Of a DNA stretch of 64,000 nt, positions 11,161-22,798 are shown piece after piece. The notes under the pieces are model-generated. The model was given only the letters and a program-made list of their open reading frames with translations. It was not told where the DNA came from and did no database searches. The stretch comes from Mycoplasmopsis columboralis (GTDB lineage Bacteria > Bacillota_I > Bacilli_A > Mycoplasmatales > Metamycoplasmataceae): positions 806,001-870,000 of the forward strand of contig NZ_LR215039.1 in NCBI RefSeq assembly GCF_900660675.1, written 5' to 3'. Numbering within the stretch: position 1 is the first letter of the stretch; each line of letters begins with the position of its first letter. A program made the position numbers and the translations under genes.

Positions 11161-12531
11161 TTAATCAAGAAGTTCGTTTAAAGATTCAGTAAAAATAGGG
11201 TGAGTGTAAATAAAATCTCTTAGTTCTTGATATTTAAGTTTTTTAGAAATTGCAAGCGATAAAATGTTAATCATTTCGGCAGCTTGATAGTGGAACAAGG
11301 TTGCACCAATGATATAACCATTTTCATCAATTAACACTTTTGAAAATCCAGCAAGCTCATCAATTACATGAGCTTTAGGAATTTTTGCTGTTGGAAGCAT
11401 TTTAACTGTGTAATTAATATTTAAAGCTTTAGCTTGTTTTTCGTTTAAACCAGTACGCGCATATTCAGGATCAATAAATGATGTAAAAGGCACATTAGTT
11501 CTATTTGTTAAATTATATTCAACTTCTTTACCTAAAATTTGTGGCAATACAATTCTACTGTCATCTAGAGAAATATAGGTAAATTGAGCTCCTCCCTTAA
11601 CATCTCCTACGGCTCAAATGTGTGATTGTGAGGTTTGTAATTTTTCATTTACAGCTACAGCATAGTTTTTAACTTCAACTCCAGCAGCTTCTAAATTCAA
11701 TCCATCATAATTTGGAGTTCTACCCACTGACACAAGCACTTTGTCAAAGTTGTGTAATTCACCGTTAATTTTTACATTAACTCCATTTTGAGATTCCTCA
11801 AAACCTTCAATGTTAGCGTTAAACACAAATTCAATTCCTTGTTTTTGCATTTGTTCTAATACTGCTTTAGCATCTGATTCATCTTCAGAAGGCATGAATA
11901 AATTGTTGTTTTGAGCAATAGTTACTTTTGTTCCGAAGTTATTAAAGTAAGTAGCAAATTCTAAACCGATAAATCCAGCTCCAATAACAAGCAATTTTTC
12001 TGGTAATACATCTAAATCTAAAATTTGATCACTAAGTAAAACGTTAGGGTTGTTTCTACCTGGTAAGTTAATATCACGAGATTTAGCACCAGTGTTGATA
12101 ATAATTTTATCTGCTTGAATCAAGTGTTCTTGATCAAGTGATTGCACTTTTAATGTATTTTGATCTACAAAAGATGCATCTCCTAAAAGTAAGTCTACAT
12201 TTGCTTTGGTATCTAAATTAGCAAAGTTAACTTTATTTAATCTAGCCACAAAGTCAAATTTATGTTTAATAGCATGTGCATATGCTTGCTTGTTTAATTC
12301 AAAATCTCTTTTGATTCCTAATTTTCTTGTTTCTTTAAGCACTTTTGAAAGGTGTGTAAGCGCTTTAGTTGGTAAACATCCAACGTTAATGCATGTTCCT
12401 CCATACATTTTAGGGTCTTTTTCAATTACAAGTACTTTTAAATTAGTGTTACCTAATTTTGCAGCAATTGTTTTTCCACCCTTTCCTCAACCAATAATGG
12501 CAACATCATATTTTTTAACTAATTTTTCCAT
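11161..12531 (-). CDS. FAD-dependent pyridine nucleotide-disulfide oxidoreductase, RclA-like
   Basis: 456 residues. The N-terminal FAD site reads AIIGWGKGGKTIAA and the redox-active pair lies in MYGGTCINVGCLPTKAL, both close to the RclA subgroup (reactive chlorine resistance flavoproteins) rather than lipoamide dehydrogenase. The NAD site is VIGAGFIGLEFA. The C-terminal dimerisation domain ends THPIFTESLNELL, matching the THPxxxEsLNDL end of RclA and replacing the HPTxSE of lipoamide dehydrogenase. It probably reduces metals or quinones with NAD(P)H during oxidative stress. A TATAAT box at 12538-12543 lies only six bases from the ATG, with no Shine-Dalgarno, suggesting a leaderless transcript. 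Confidence 0.82.
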
Positions 12532-12629
12532 ACTTTAATTATATGTCTATTGGAATTTTTATTAGGTTTCTTAAAAAGTTTTTTGAGTGCTAAAAATGTA
12601 AACAAAGGAAATTTTAATTTAAAAAATAA

Positions 12630-12660
12630 AACACACTTAAAATCAAAAAGTGTGTTTTTG
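12630..12660 (-). terminator. terminator of metK
   Basis: 9-bp stem AACACACTT/AAGTGTGTT (12630-12638 with 12648-12656) between metK and the RclA-like gene, both on the minus strand. A-rich and T-rich flanks let it act in either direction. Confidence 0.65.
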
Positions 12661-12688
12661 CATATTTTTTAGGTAAAAAATGATGTTT

Positions 12689-13840
12689 TTACTTATTTAA
12701 ATGTTTTTGGACATATTCTTGTAATTGTTCTACTTTATCAAGTCTCTCTCAAGTTAAATCAACATCAGTTCTTCCAAAGTGACCATAATAAGCAGTTTGT
12801 AAGTATTTTGGTTTTCTTAAATCAAGTGATTCAATAATTCCTTTAGGAGTTAAATCAAAAAGTTCATTAATAGCTTGTTCAATTAGTTCATTTGGGACTT
12901 TGTTGGTTCCAAATGATTCAACCATTACTGAAACTGGTTTAGCAACTCCAATAGAATAAGCAATTTGAATTTCAATTTTATCAGCTAACTTTGCTGCTAC
13001 GACATTTTTAGCAATTCAGCGAGCAGCATACGCTGCTGAACGGTCCACTTTAGTGGCGTCTTTTCCTGAGAAAGCTCCTCCACCATGACGAGCCGCTCCT
13101 CCGTAAGTATCAACAATAATTTTTCTTCCGGTTAATCCTGTATCACCAATTGGTCCACCAATTACAAAGTTTCCAGTTGGATTAATTAATAATTTATCTG
13201 GAGCTTCCATATTGTATTTTTTAAGCACTTCTCCTACAACATTATTTTTGATGTAGTTTTCAAACTCTTCTTTGTTGTATTTTGGAGAATGTTGAATACT
13301 AAATAAAATAGTATCAATGGTTGTTTTATTAGGATTTGTGTAATCTAAAGTCACTTGTGATTTCATGTCTGCTTTAGCTCATTTAAATTGACCACTTTCT
13401 CTTAATTTATCAGCTGTTTTTACAATTTCGTGAGCAAGCATAATTGCTAGTGGCATATATTCTGGAGTTTCATTAGTTGCATATCCAAACATAATTCCTT
13501 GGTCTCCAGCTCCGAGTTCTTGTCCTTTTTCGCTACCAAGTTCCACCCCTTGGTGAATGTCGCTTGATTGCTCTTTAATGTCAACGATAATACTGGTTTT
13601 ATATGAATAATATCCCAGTTTTCTTAAAATATTTTTAGCAATGTCAATTACATCAATATCCACATTAGAATTAACCTCACCAGCAATAACAATCATATTT
13701 CCGGATGCTAAAGTTTCAATAGCTACTTTCGCATATGGATCCAATGTTAAATATGAATCTAAAATTGCATCAGAAATTTGGTCACATACTTTGTCGGGGT
13801 GACCTCTACCTACTGATTCGCTAGTAAATAATTTTCTCAT
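12689..13840 (-). CDS. metK: S-adenosylmethionine synthetase
   Basis: 383 residues, the normal MetK length. It makes SAM from methionine and ATP, releasing PPi and Pi. Motifs: [24 protein letters not shown] at the N-terminus (split here: [11 protein letters not shown] carries the catalytic His), [12 protein letters not shown] near residue 115, and the P-loop-like [15 protein letters not shown] segment near 255-270. I start at ATG 13840 (MRKLFTSES) because GAGAGGAG lies seven bases upstream; a longer TTG-started frame would run into the leader RNA. Expression is probably controlled by the upstream S-box-like RNA. The product feeds the nearby type III Mod and RsmE. Confidence 0.95.
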
Positions 13841-13977
13841 AAAAAAATCTCCTCTCAAATTAGCAGGAGAACATACATGTATTCAAGCATGCTGGATTTC
13901 TCCCTGACTATCCACCTTACTTAAAAGGTTGGCTACGGTCAATGCTGTCAAGCTACCGTACTCTTTATGCTAATTGG
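13841..13977 (-). ncRNA. SAM-I (S-box) like riboswitch leader of metK
   Basis: Read on the minus strand the leader folds into the S-box layout. P1 is AAUUAGCA/UGCUAAUU (13968-13975 with 13858-13865). AAAGAG follows at 13961-13966. P2 is UACGGU/ACCGUA (13955-13960 with 13934-13939), then GCCAACC (13927-13933). P3 is ACCUU/AAGGU, then AAAUCCAGCA at 13890-13899, identical to the SAM-I core as I recall it, and P4 CAUG/CAUG. Compared with the Bacillus type, P2 is short and about eleven bases are inserted before AAAUCC. UCUCCU (13865-13870) can pair with the Shine-Dalgarno AGGAGA (13848-13853), and that stem is followed by seven U. Location before metK supports the call. Confidence 0.75.
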
Positions 13978-13983
13978 ACTTTA

Positions 13984-13989
13984 ATTATA
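13984..13989 (-). promoter_or_regulatory. -10 box of metK
   Basis: TATAAT on the minus strand, ending about seven bases before the predicted 5' end of the leader RNA. No clear -35 element. Confidence 0.6.
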
Positions 13990-14130
13990 ACATACACAAA
14001 AGCAAAAATAACATTAAATTAATATTTAAAATTTTAATTTTTTAAGGGTTTTAGTGTTGATTTTGATAAGATTAAATAGGCAATTTGGTTGCGACATTTA
14101 CAGAATAATACCATCATAAAAGGAGAGTTT

Positions 14131-14412
14131 ATGATCTTTGCTAAAGCATCACTTTATCAAGTCAATGAAGAAAAGCTAAAAGGTTTTATTGACTATTTAT
14201 ATGTTCTTACTAAGAAGACCCGTATGCTTGCGAATAATTTATCATTTGAATACGGCTTTAATGGCAAAGAAGTTATTCTAATTGAAAGATGAACAAATGC
14301 TTCAGATTACGAAAATCACATCAAAACTGAAGAATACTCAAAAGAACTTTCAACTTTAGCGAAAATGTCAAAAAATGTAACCGTTTTATATCAAATGGAG
14401 ACACTATCATAA
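14131..14412 (+). CDS. antibiotic biosynthesis monooxygenase (ABM) domain protein
   Basis: 93 residues, one ferredoxin-like ABM domain. It starts MIFAKASLYQVNEEK and has the family spacing FEYGFNGKEVILIERW followed by an amphipathic helix with H and a final strand VTVLYQM. Members act as small dimeric quinol or haem mono-oxygenases, or have no known substrate; which applies here cannot be told. AAAGGAGAG precedes the ATG and decides the start. It is a single gene with its own terminator. Confidence 0.75.
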
Positions 14413-14466
14413 AAATAGTTAGCATCACTTATTAAAAGTGAACCCTTTTGCTAGCTATTTTTTATT
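14413..14466 (+). terminator. terminator of ABM gene
   Basis: 11-bp stem AAATAGTTAGC/GCTAGCTATTT (14413-14423 with 14450-14460), inner CACTT/AAGTG pairing, trailing T run. Confidence 0.75.
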
Positions 14467-14635
14467 TATCACCAAAGTGCATAAATGAAAAATGTTCTTA
14501 GATCACTGTAAAAATGTGGAAAATTTGTGGAAATAAATAGCTAATTTCGCATGAAAAAAACGAAACTGCTATAATTGTATTACCTTACTACAGGTAAGAA
14601 GTAAATTTAAAAATTTACAAATAAAGGAGAATTAA

Positions 14636-16936
14636 ATGACTTCAAAATTTAAAAAAATTATATTAGGTACAGCTACCATTTTAGGAGCAACAGGTATTGC
14701 TGCTTCTTGTGGTTCATCAAATAATGCTGATACACCTATTAAAGAAGGAGGAAACACAAGCGGAGGTTCAAGCAATTCAAATCAAACAATCAGCGAAGCT
14801 GAACAACTTAGAATTGATAACGCTTCTAATGGAGCAAATCCTTCAGCAGACGGAAGATTTAACACCAACGTTCAAGACACAATTAAATTAGGAACAACTT
14901 TCTCTTCAGGAGGTGCTCAAGCTCAAACCCTTGACAAAATTCTAGAAGTTTATAATAAATTAGTTTCTGATAAATCTGCAGATCTTTCTGAAGGAGCAAA
15001 AGCTGTAGAACAAAAAAACCTTGGTTCAGGATATGATAAAGGGTCAGAAAAAGTTACTAGTGACTTAAATGCTAGAAACACTGATAATTTCTACAACCTA
15101 ATCATGAACTATGGAGATGTTGCTGCTAAATTAGCAGAAAAAAACATGCTTTTAAGTTTCAATGATGAATTAGACGGATATAACGTAGATATTGATGACT
15201 TTTCAAGCGTGTTTGCAAAAGCTAATACAAGCATTGAAAATGTGCGTAATGAATCTACTTACTTAATTCCTTTAGCTAAAAGTACTAATTTTTTAGCTGT
15301 TAATGCGCCAGTTCTTTCATACCTTATTGACTCAATGGTAAGCGCTGGAGCAAAACTTGCTGATGATCAAGAAACAAAAGAATTTGTTGACACTATTAAA
15401 GCAAAAGGAGAAGCAGATAGAAGTGGAGTTGTTTCTATTTGAGGAAATCCACGTAGTGGAGTTTCAATGAGTGATGTTACTATTTCAAAACAAACATTTG
15501 AAATCTACAAAGATACCTTAGACTTTGCAGCCAAAGCTCAATCACTTTTTGAAAATTCATACAATAACAATGATCCGGTTAATGCTCAAGTTCACGTATT
15601 TGGAGTGGATGGTTCACCTTCATTATTATTCCAATCTCTTTACTCAGAAATTGATGCAGAAGATTTAAAAATGATCTCTTATGCAACTAAATCTGAAGGA
15701 ATTACACAAGTAAACTTTGGTTCACTTAAAAACACCGCAAGTACCGCTTACACAAAATCATCTGAAATTTATTCAGAAATTGCTAAAGCAGTTCAAAGTG
15801 GAGGGTTAAAACTATTCCCTGGTGGACAATTCTCTTCTGGAGACCAAACACACCACAGAATTGCCTTTTCAACTGGTTCAACTGCTGGATACACCCACAA
15901 CTATATAGCAGATACTAAAATTTATTCAAAAGGTTCATCAATTAAATTTAATGGAGATTTAATTCAAGATAGATCAACAATGGTAAGTATCAATACCAGA
16001 AAAAATGGAACTGATGAAGTCGCTCGTTTATCAAGATTTGGAAACCCATTGTACAAATCAACTCACAAAATTGATAAAGACGATAAATATGGGCTTATTT
16101 TCTTGGATGCAGAAAATGAAAAAGCATTTACAGATCAATTAGCTGCTTCAACTACAGTTAATGGTAAAGACTTATTAATTAAAGTTTTATACAATGAAGA
16201 TGTTCAAGAACACAAAGATTTCCTTAAATTAGTTAAAGAAAAAGGTGTTTTTGGAGGACTTGTAAGACAAGCTAATGTTGATGCTACTACTGGTTCAAGA
16301 TACATGCTTATTTATGTAAAAGAAGGTAGAGATTCATTAACAATTAACCAAAAAACTAAAGATTTATTAACTAATGACTTACAATTAGTTGAATCTGGAA
16401 AAGACAGAACTAAAGAACTTAATAGAGAAGAACTAGTTTCAATGTATACTCCTCTTAAATGAAGAAAAGAAAATAAAGTTAAAGTTATTTACGGTCAAGG
16501 TCCTTCTTTAATTGGAATTCACGCAAATGATACTGATGATAAAGCTACAAAAGCATTTGTTAAATGATTATTCACAAATAAAACATATACATTTGCTTCA
16601 CCTGTTGGTTCAGATGACAGTACATACACATTAACACCAATTCAATTCTTTAATAAATTCGCTTCTTATGTAACCCCTTACAAAGGATTTGAAACACAAG
16701 ATTCAAGCGAATTATATGGTGACAATGAGTACTTAAAAACAGCAGCTGACTTATTTAAAACTGCTACATTAAACCCAAAAGAATACGTTGTATTTGAAGA
16801 ACCTTCATCAATTCACTCTTCATTATTTAGAAAATCAATTGAAGCCGGATTTGATTCACTTCAAACAGCAGCAGTTTCTAAGAAAACTCAATCATTTACC
16901 GAATTTATTAGCAAAATTTCTTTCCCTAAAAACTAA
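14636..16936 (+). CDS. P80-like lipoprotein, substrate-binding component of an ABC importer
   Basis: 766 residues. Signal peptide of Lys-rich start, hydrophobic core and lipobox GIAASC with acylated Cys25, then a Ser/Gly/Asn-rich linker. Position at the head of an operon encoding an MsmK/UgpC-like ATPase and two sugar-type permeases, and size, match the P80 lipoproteins of the hominis group, held to be solute-binding proteins. The Gly-rich GSTAGYTHNY and similar segments in the middle look like ligand-site loops, but the substrate is unknown. AAAGGAGAATTAA precedes the ATG. A promoter probably lies in 14560-14600 (TATAATTGTATTAC). Confidence 0.8.
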
Positions 16937-17003
16937 TTGAACTTATCCAAAAATAAAATTTACTTTTTAAGTAAATTCTATTTTTTAAACTTAAAGGATT
17001 TTT

Positions 17004-18410
17004 ATGAAATTAAATAGAAAAATTAGAAAAAACTTACTAGTTTTTTCAAGCGGATTTTTGCCTGTGGTTTTCGCGCTTTCAGCTACCACATGTGCAAAAC
17101 CAGAACAAAAAACTAGTGGTCCTTCACTTCCTGGAAAAAGCACCACAAGTTTTGATTATTCATTACGTCAAAATGGTTCTTCTGATAATTACAGAATTGA
17201 CTATAACAGAGATGCATTAAATGCTTATATTAATTATGGTTCAGAATCTATTTCAGATCAAAATCAAAGAAACTCATATATCTCAAAGCGTAGAAATGAA
17301 TATATATCTGCTTGAAGAGCTGCTTTTGAACAACAAGCAAAAGAGCTTCAAACTAAGTTTTCTCAAGAATATTCAAGCAAATTAGAATTTCAAAATTTAG
17401 ATACATTTTCTGTATCTTCAGAAAACATTAAGGATTTTCAAAAAGAAATTCAAATCGATTTTTATGGTAAAAAAGCTACTTTAAAATTCGTTCAATTATC
17501 ACACGTAATTGAAAATACAGATTATGTAACTCCGAAATTACCTCAAGCTAAAAGAGATTCTTTAACAACCGAATTAGAAAATGCCAATAGTGTTGGTATT
17601 GTTGTAAAACTTAGCTACGAAATGTTTCTTGATGATAAAAAAATCACTAACATTGGATTGACCTTAGAAAAAAACGCAAATATATCACTAGCTAAAACAA
17701 TCGGGCAAGCTTATAAAGAATTAACAGCAAATCTAAGTGATTTACCAAAATTAAATATCGATTGAAATAACCAAACAGTAAAAGCTAAATACTTTGACGC
17801 TTATTTATCAGGAACTTCTGATGGAGATACAATTACTGTAACTGCAAGAACAGCTTTAGATTCTCAAAATATTAAAGTTGGAGATACTGTTAAAATCAGA
17901 TTGGCTGGAATTGACACCCCTGAAAAAGCGGTAAGCTCTGAACTTTCAGCACCATTAGAAAACTCTTTTGCCGTAATATCTTCAAAATTTGCAAAGGATG
18001 TTTTAGAACAAACTACTTCTGCAGGCAAAGTTGTTAAACAAAACCTTAGAATTGGATTTGTTGAAGGTAAAGACGGATATGGTAGAGTCTTAGCTGATGT
18101 ATTCTTTGGTGATAATTACGAATATTCATACAACACTTCAATTGTTAGTCAAGGATACACCCTTCCATATATTAATGGTTTTGGTTGAGTAAATAAAATC
18201 AACGAAGCTAATACTTATGAAAATGTTCTTTATCCTTATATGTATGACGCTTTTAATAAAGCAATCGAAAACAAAAAAGGATTCTTTAGATTCTTTAATT
18301 CTCCTGAAGATGTCCAAAAATTTGTGTACTTAATTAAACCAAACAATGAATGAAGACCTTTCTGAAGTCAAACAGAAGATAATGTCTTAACAAAAATTAC
18401 TAAAAACTAA
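17004..18410 (+). CDS. thermonuclease (SNase) domain lipoprotein, surface nuclease
   Basis: 468 residues. Lipobox LSATTC with Cys30 anchors it outside. Residues 60-260 are helical and unique. The C-terminal part is staphylococcal-nuclease-like: SDGDTI near 272, IRLAGIDTPE near 298-307 (Arg and Asp/Thr/Glu of the active site) and KDGYGRVLA near 356 (second catalytic Arg). Such proteins degrade host DNA, including extracellular traps, and supply nucleotide precursors, which suits the nucleoside-salvage operon nearby. It lies between P80 and the ABC ATPase, so the transporter may take up a nuclease product; this is inference. AAAGGATTTTT precedes the ATG. Confidence 0.88.
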
Positions 18411-18423
18411 ATAAAAGGAACTT

Positions 18424-20511
18424 ATGAAAATAGTAAAGAAAATTAATGATTTAGTTAGTTATTTAAAAGTTTCTGAGTCTGATTTATATGTTCAAACTCT
18501 TCAGCAATATAGAGAAGAATACAACAAAAGAGACCATCAATCAATTCCCGCTATTGAGCTTAAAAATTTAAATATCGATTTTGGTGAAACTCTTGCTGTT
18601 GATAATGTTAGTTTTAAAATCCCAGAAGGGAAACTAGTTACTTTACTTGGTCCTTCTGGTAGTGGAAAAACTACTACTTTAAATGCTATTGCTGGTTTAT
18701 TAACTGCTACATCAGGAAAAATTTTATTCCGTGGTAAAGATGTTACCGATTATACTCCTCAAAAACGTAAAATCGGATTCGTTTTCCAAAACTATGCTTT
18801 ATACCCACACATGAGTGTTTACGCTAATATTGCTTTCCCTCTTAAAAATGACATGGAATGACAAAAGAAAATGTTCATGAAACGTTTAAAAGCTAAAAAT
18901 GATATTAGATGTATCTATTTAAAAGCTTTGGGAGCTTCTGAAGAAGAAATTCAACAATTACAACAAGCGTATTTTGATTGAAAAATTGTTGAAAGAGAAT
19001 CAAAAACTAAATTAGATGAAAAATATGCTGAATTAGTTGCCGAATATGAAAAAGCAAACACTGAGTACAAAGTAGTTAGAGTTCATGAAACTTCAGAATT
19101 ATCTCTTTTAGCTAAAAATGTGCTTAAAACTAACGGTTTAACTAAAAAAGATACTAAAAACAAAATTCAAGTTGTAAAAGACAATTACAAACAAGCAATT
19201 GCTAATAATGTATTAATTGAATCAGAACTTCAAAAATCACAAATTTTAGCATCTCTTGATAAAAACATTTTAAAATTCCAAAAAGATCTTAATAAGGAAC
19301 AATCAGACGCTAAAGTGCAAGAACTTCTTGATTTAAATGCTCAGTTATTAAATGAAAATTTTGATAACTTAACTTTAAAAGATAGAATTGAAATAATTAA
19401 ATTAGAAGAAAAAATTGTTAATTTAATAACAAGATATCGTTATGAAGTTAAAGTACAAGAAATAATTGCCAAATACAAAGTCTTAAAACATGAAACTCAT
19501 CTTAAAAACAAAGAAACTAAAGATGCCTTCAATAAAAGTTTAAAAACTGATGCTGAGTACAAAAAATTATTAGACTTAGATAAAAACCTTAAATTTTACG
19601 CTGAAAAACACTTTAGAAATTTAGTTAAGGAACTTGAAACTAAATATGCACTTAAAGAGGCTCTTAAAAAAGAAAGAAATTCTTCAGAAAGCATCTTAAC
19701 TGCTGAGCAAAAAGAACAAGTAAAAGAAATTTCTAAAGCAGATATTCCTTTAAGCAAATCAATTCATAATGAAGTTATGGAAGTTGCTAAAAGAGTTGAA
19801 ATTGTTCCAATTTTACAAAAGAAACCAACCAGATTATCTGGTGGTCAACAACAAAGGGTTTCAATTGCTCGTGCTATTGTTAAAAAACCTCAAATTCTTT
19901 TAATGGATGAACCTCTTTCAAACTTAGATGCTAAGTTGAGAATTTCAACTCGTCAATGAATTAGACAAATTCAACAATCTCTTGGAATTACCACAGTATT
20001 TGTTACTCACGACCAAGAAGAAGCGATGTCTATTTCAGATATTATTGTCTGCATGTCTACAGCAAAAGTTCAACAAATGGGTTCCCCACTTGAGTTATAT
20101 AACAAACCTAAAAATCAATTTGTTGCTCGTTTCTTAGGAATGCCTGAGATGGGACTTTTTGCTTCAGAATACAAAAACAACAAACTTTTTGTAGCTGGTA
20201 AAGAAATTAAAGGAGTTACTTTTAAAGACAAAGATGCTCTTTCACTAAATGTGGGTGTTCGTTCAGAAGACTTCCTTATTAAAACAGCTAAAGAAAAACA
20301 TGATTTTGTTGGAACTGTTTTAGTTCAAGAAAACTTTGGTAAAGAAAGTAAACTTGTAGTTGAAATTGAAAACGTAGGTAAAATTAACTTCTTATTAGAT
20401 AACAATTACAACTACAGTGTAAATGACAAAATTTACTTTAGTTTACCAATTGAAAAACTTCATGTTTTTGACTCTCTAACAGAAGAAAGGCTCGAGTATG
20501 AAATTATTTAG
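18424..20511 (+). CDS. sugar-type ABC transporter ATP-binding protein with large internal insertion (MsmK/UgpC-like)
   Basis: 695 residues against about 370 for the family. Walker [10 protein letters not shown] lies near residue 77 and the Q-loop [13 protein letters not shown] near 118. About 320 Lys/Glu-rich, probably coiled-coil residues then intervene before [15 protein letters not shown] near 471, Walker [14 protein letters not shown] near 492 and the H-loop VTHDQEEA near 530. A C-terminal regulatory OB-like region follows. The insertion sits in the helical subdomain that contacts the permeases. Homologues with long insertions are known in mollicutes (MG187). AAAAGGAAC precedes the ATG. 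The next gene overlaps its 3' end. Confidence 0.88.
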
Positions 20512-21517
20512 TCCAGAAAGAATTAATTTTCTGACCAAAGTATTTCCTTTTACATACAATTGAGCGTTAAAAAAACTTGCTTCTGCTAAAGGAACATTAT
20601 CTTATTCTATTTTAGATAGAAGAAGTAACATGTTAATTCCACTTATGCTTTTAATGCCTGGAATTATCTTGTTATTAATGTTTACTATTGTTCCTATGGG
20701 GCTAAACATTTATAGCTCATTTACTGATGCAAAAGGGAACTTTACTCTGCAAAACTATGTTAATGTTATTACTGATACAAAATTTGCATTAGGGGTAAGA
20801 AACTCATTTATTTACGGAATTTTCACACTACCAATGGTTATGATTATTTCGCTGGTAGTTTCATCAATTATTGCCAAGTTATATCGTAATTATGCAAGAG
20901 GATTTTGACAAACAGTATTCTTCATGCCTTATGTTACTAATGGTGTTGCTGTTTCTCTTGTATTTATCCAATTATTTAGTCCAACTGGAATTTTAAACTC
21001 AGTACTTGGAACTAAAACTGGATGATTAACTTCTGGAGATGAAAATTCATTTAATGCTTTAGTTGCGATTGTGATTAATGGAATTTGAAATGGTTTAGCG
21101 TTTAACATTCTTATTTACACAACTGCAATGTTATCAGTAGATAAAAACTTATACCGTTCTGCATCTATTGATGGATGTTCAGAAATTAAACAATTTTTTA
21201 CCATCACTTTACCTTCAATTAAAGGAACAATTAACTTTATTATTACCTTAGGAATCATCGGTGGACTTAAAGTATTCCCACTTGCATTATTTGAAAACAA
21301 ACCACTTAATGCCTTTAACAATGGTGGGGCTTCAATTATGCTTTATGTATACTTGATGACAACTCAAGGTCAACTTGCATTAGCTGGAGCCTCAAGTATT
21401 TCGCTATTTATCATTGGAGTAACCTTCTCTTCAATTATTCGTGGTGGATTCTTCATGGCTCAAGTAACACTTAATGTTTTAGGAGAAAGAAATGTTTGAG
21501 TTAAAACTAAGAGCTAA
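20498..21517 (+). CDS. ABC transporter permease, MalF/UgpA-like
   Basis: 339 residues with about six membrane segments after an approximately 50-residue cytoplasmic start. The ATPase-docking EAA loop is visible as YRSASIDGCSEIKQFFTITLPSI near 215-235. The start ATG overlaps the ATPase gene by 14 bases and the 3' end overlaps the next permease by 26 bases. It pairs with the following permease to form the channel fed by the P80-like lipoprotein. Confidence 0.85.
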
Positions 21518-22520
21518 TCGTTATTTTGTTGGTAAAAAATTAAAAAGAAACCAAGAACGTGTTTCTTCACAAGTTAGAGAAAAAAACCTTTATTCAGTTA
21601 TTTTATCTAGCTTACTAAAACTATTTGTTTTATGTTTATTTGGGGTAGCAGTTATTTTCCCGTTCGTTTTTATGATTTTAATCTCATTTATGAACGATAC
21701 AGAAGCTGGTTCTCTAAAAACTACATTCACTTTACTCCCTTCATTTAAAGGAGGAACTTCATATGTTTATGGTGAAGGTAATGTAAATTTAGACACTTGA
21801 AGTGCTGTTGTAGCCAACACTTATAATAAAGCCATTTCAAGTGGATACTGAGATTCATTCATTTTAACCACCGTTAACGTATTTGTATCAGTATTCTTAA
21901 AAGTGTTTATTACTTCTTTAATGGGATATGCATTTTCACTTAAAACTTGAAGAGGTAAAGGGCTTATTTGATTCTTAGCTCTTGCTTTATTAGTGCTTCC
22001 AGAAGTAGCATTATTATCAGGTCAATACATTGTTGTTTTAAAAACTGGATTATTTAAAACATTCTTCTTATTCGTTATTGCCGTAGCTGCTCCTTTTAGT
22101 GCAAGCATTTTCAATACAGTTATGTACAAAAATGCTTTTGAAGCAATTCCAGGAAGAATTAAAGAAGTTTCTCTTGTTGATGGAGCTTCAGGAGCTAAAT
22201 ATTTCTTTAAAATAGCTCTACCAATGGTTGTTCCAACAACATTAACTATTGTTATTTTAACTTCACTTTCATCATGAAATGCTTACTTGTGACCATCAGT
22301 TATTTCAACAATTGGTGATACTAAATTTGAAGTTATTTCAGTGTGATTATTTAAAGCTGGATTAAACCCAGATGATCCAAACTCAGGAGCTAACATTGCT
22401 GTTAACGTTAAATTAGCCGCAAGTATTATTGTTATTTTACCGATGTTTATTGTGTACTTATTTGCTAGAAAATGAATCATGAGAGCTGTATCAAGACAAG
22501 GATCTACAATTAAGGGGTAA
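21492..22520 (+). CDS. ABC transporter permease, MalG/UgpE-like
   Basis: 342 residues. One N-terminal membrane span follows a basic cytoplasmic start (MFELKLRANRYFVGKKLKRN), then a periplasmic-side loop and about five more spans. The EAA loop reads EVSLVDGASGAKYFFKIALPMV near 225-247. AGGAGAAAGA precedes the ATG inside the 3' end of the first permease gene. It forms the second half of the translocation channel. Confidence 0.85.
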
Positions 22521-22522
22521 AA

Positions 22523-22795
22523 ATGAAAAATTATAAAAGAAAAGTAATTATTTGATCAATCCTTAGCGTAGTTGCCTTTATAGGAATTATTTTGCTTTCA
22601 TATTTGGTTAACTTATCACAATCTACTTTAGATTCAACTGCTAATGTTAATTTAGATGAACAAATTTTATCAATTTATAGATTTGTCAAAGCTTATGCGA
22701 TAGGAGGATTAGCGTTTTGCTGTATTTTACTTGTCATTGGTTCTATCATTACATATGCTGGAATTAGATCTTGAAAATACGCTGAAATGTTTTAG
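22523..22795 (+). CDS. small two-span membrane protein
   Basis: 90 residues. The basic start MKNYKRKV is followed by a membrane span (about 8-28), a polar loop and a second span (about 60-82). It begins two bases after the permease stop and ends four bases before the next gene, so it belongs to the operon. I recognise no family; it may be an accessory subunit of the transporter. Ribosome-binding sequence AAGGGGTAAAA overlaps the previous stop. Confidence 0.65.
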
Positions 22796-22798
22796 ATT

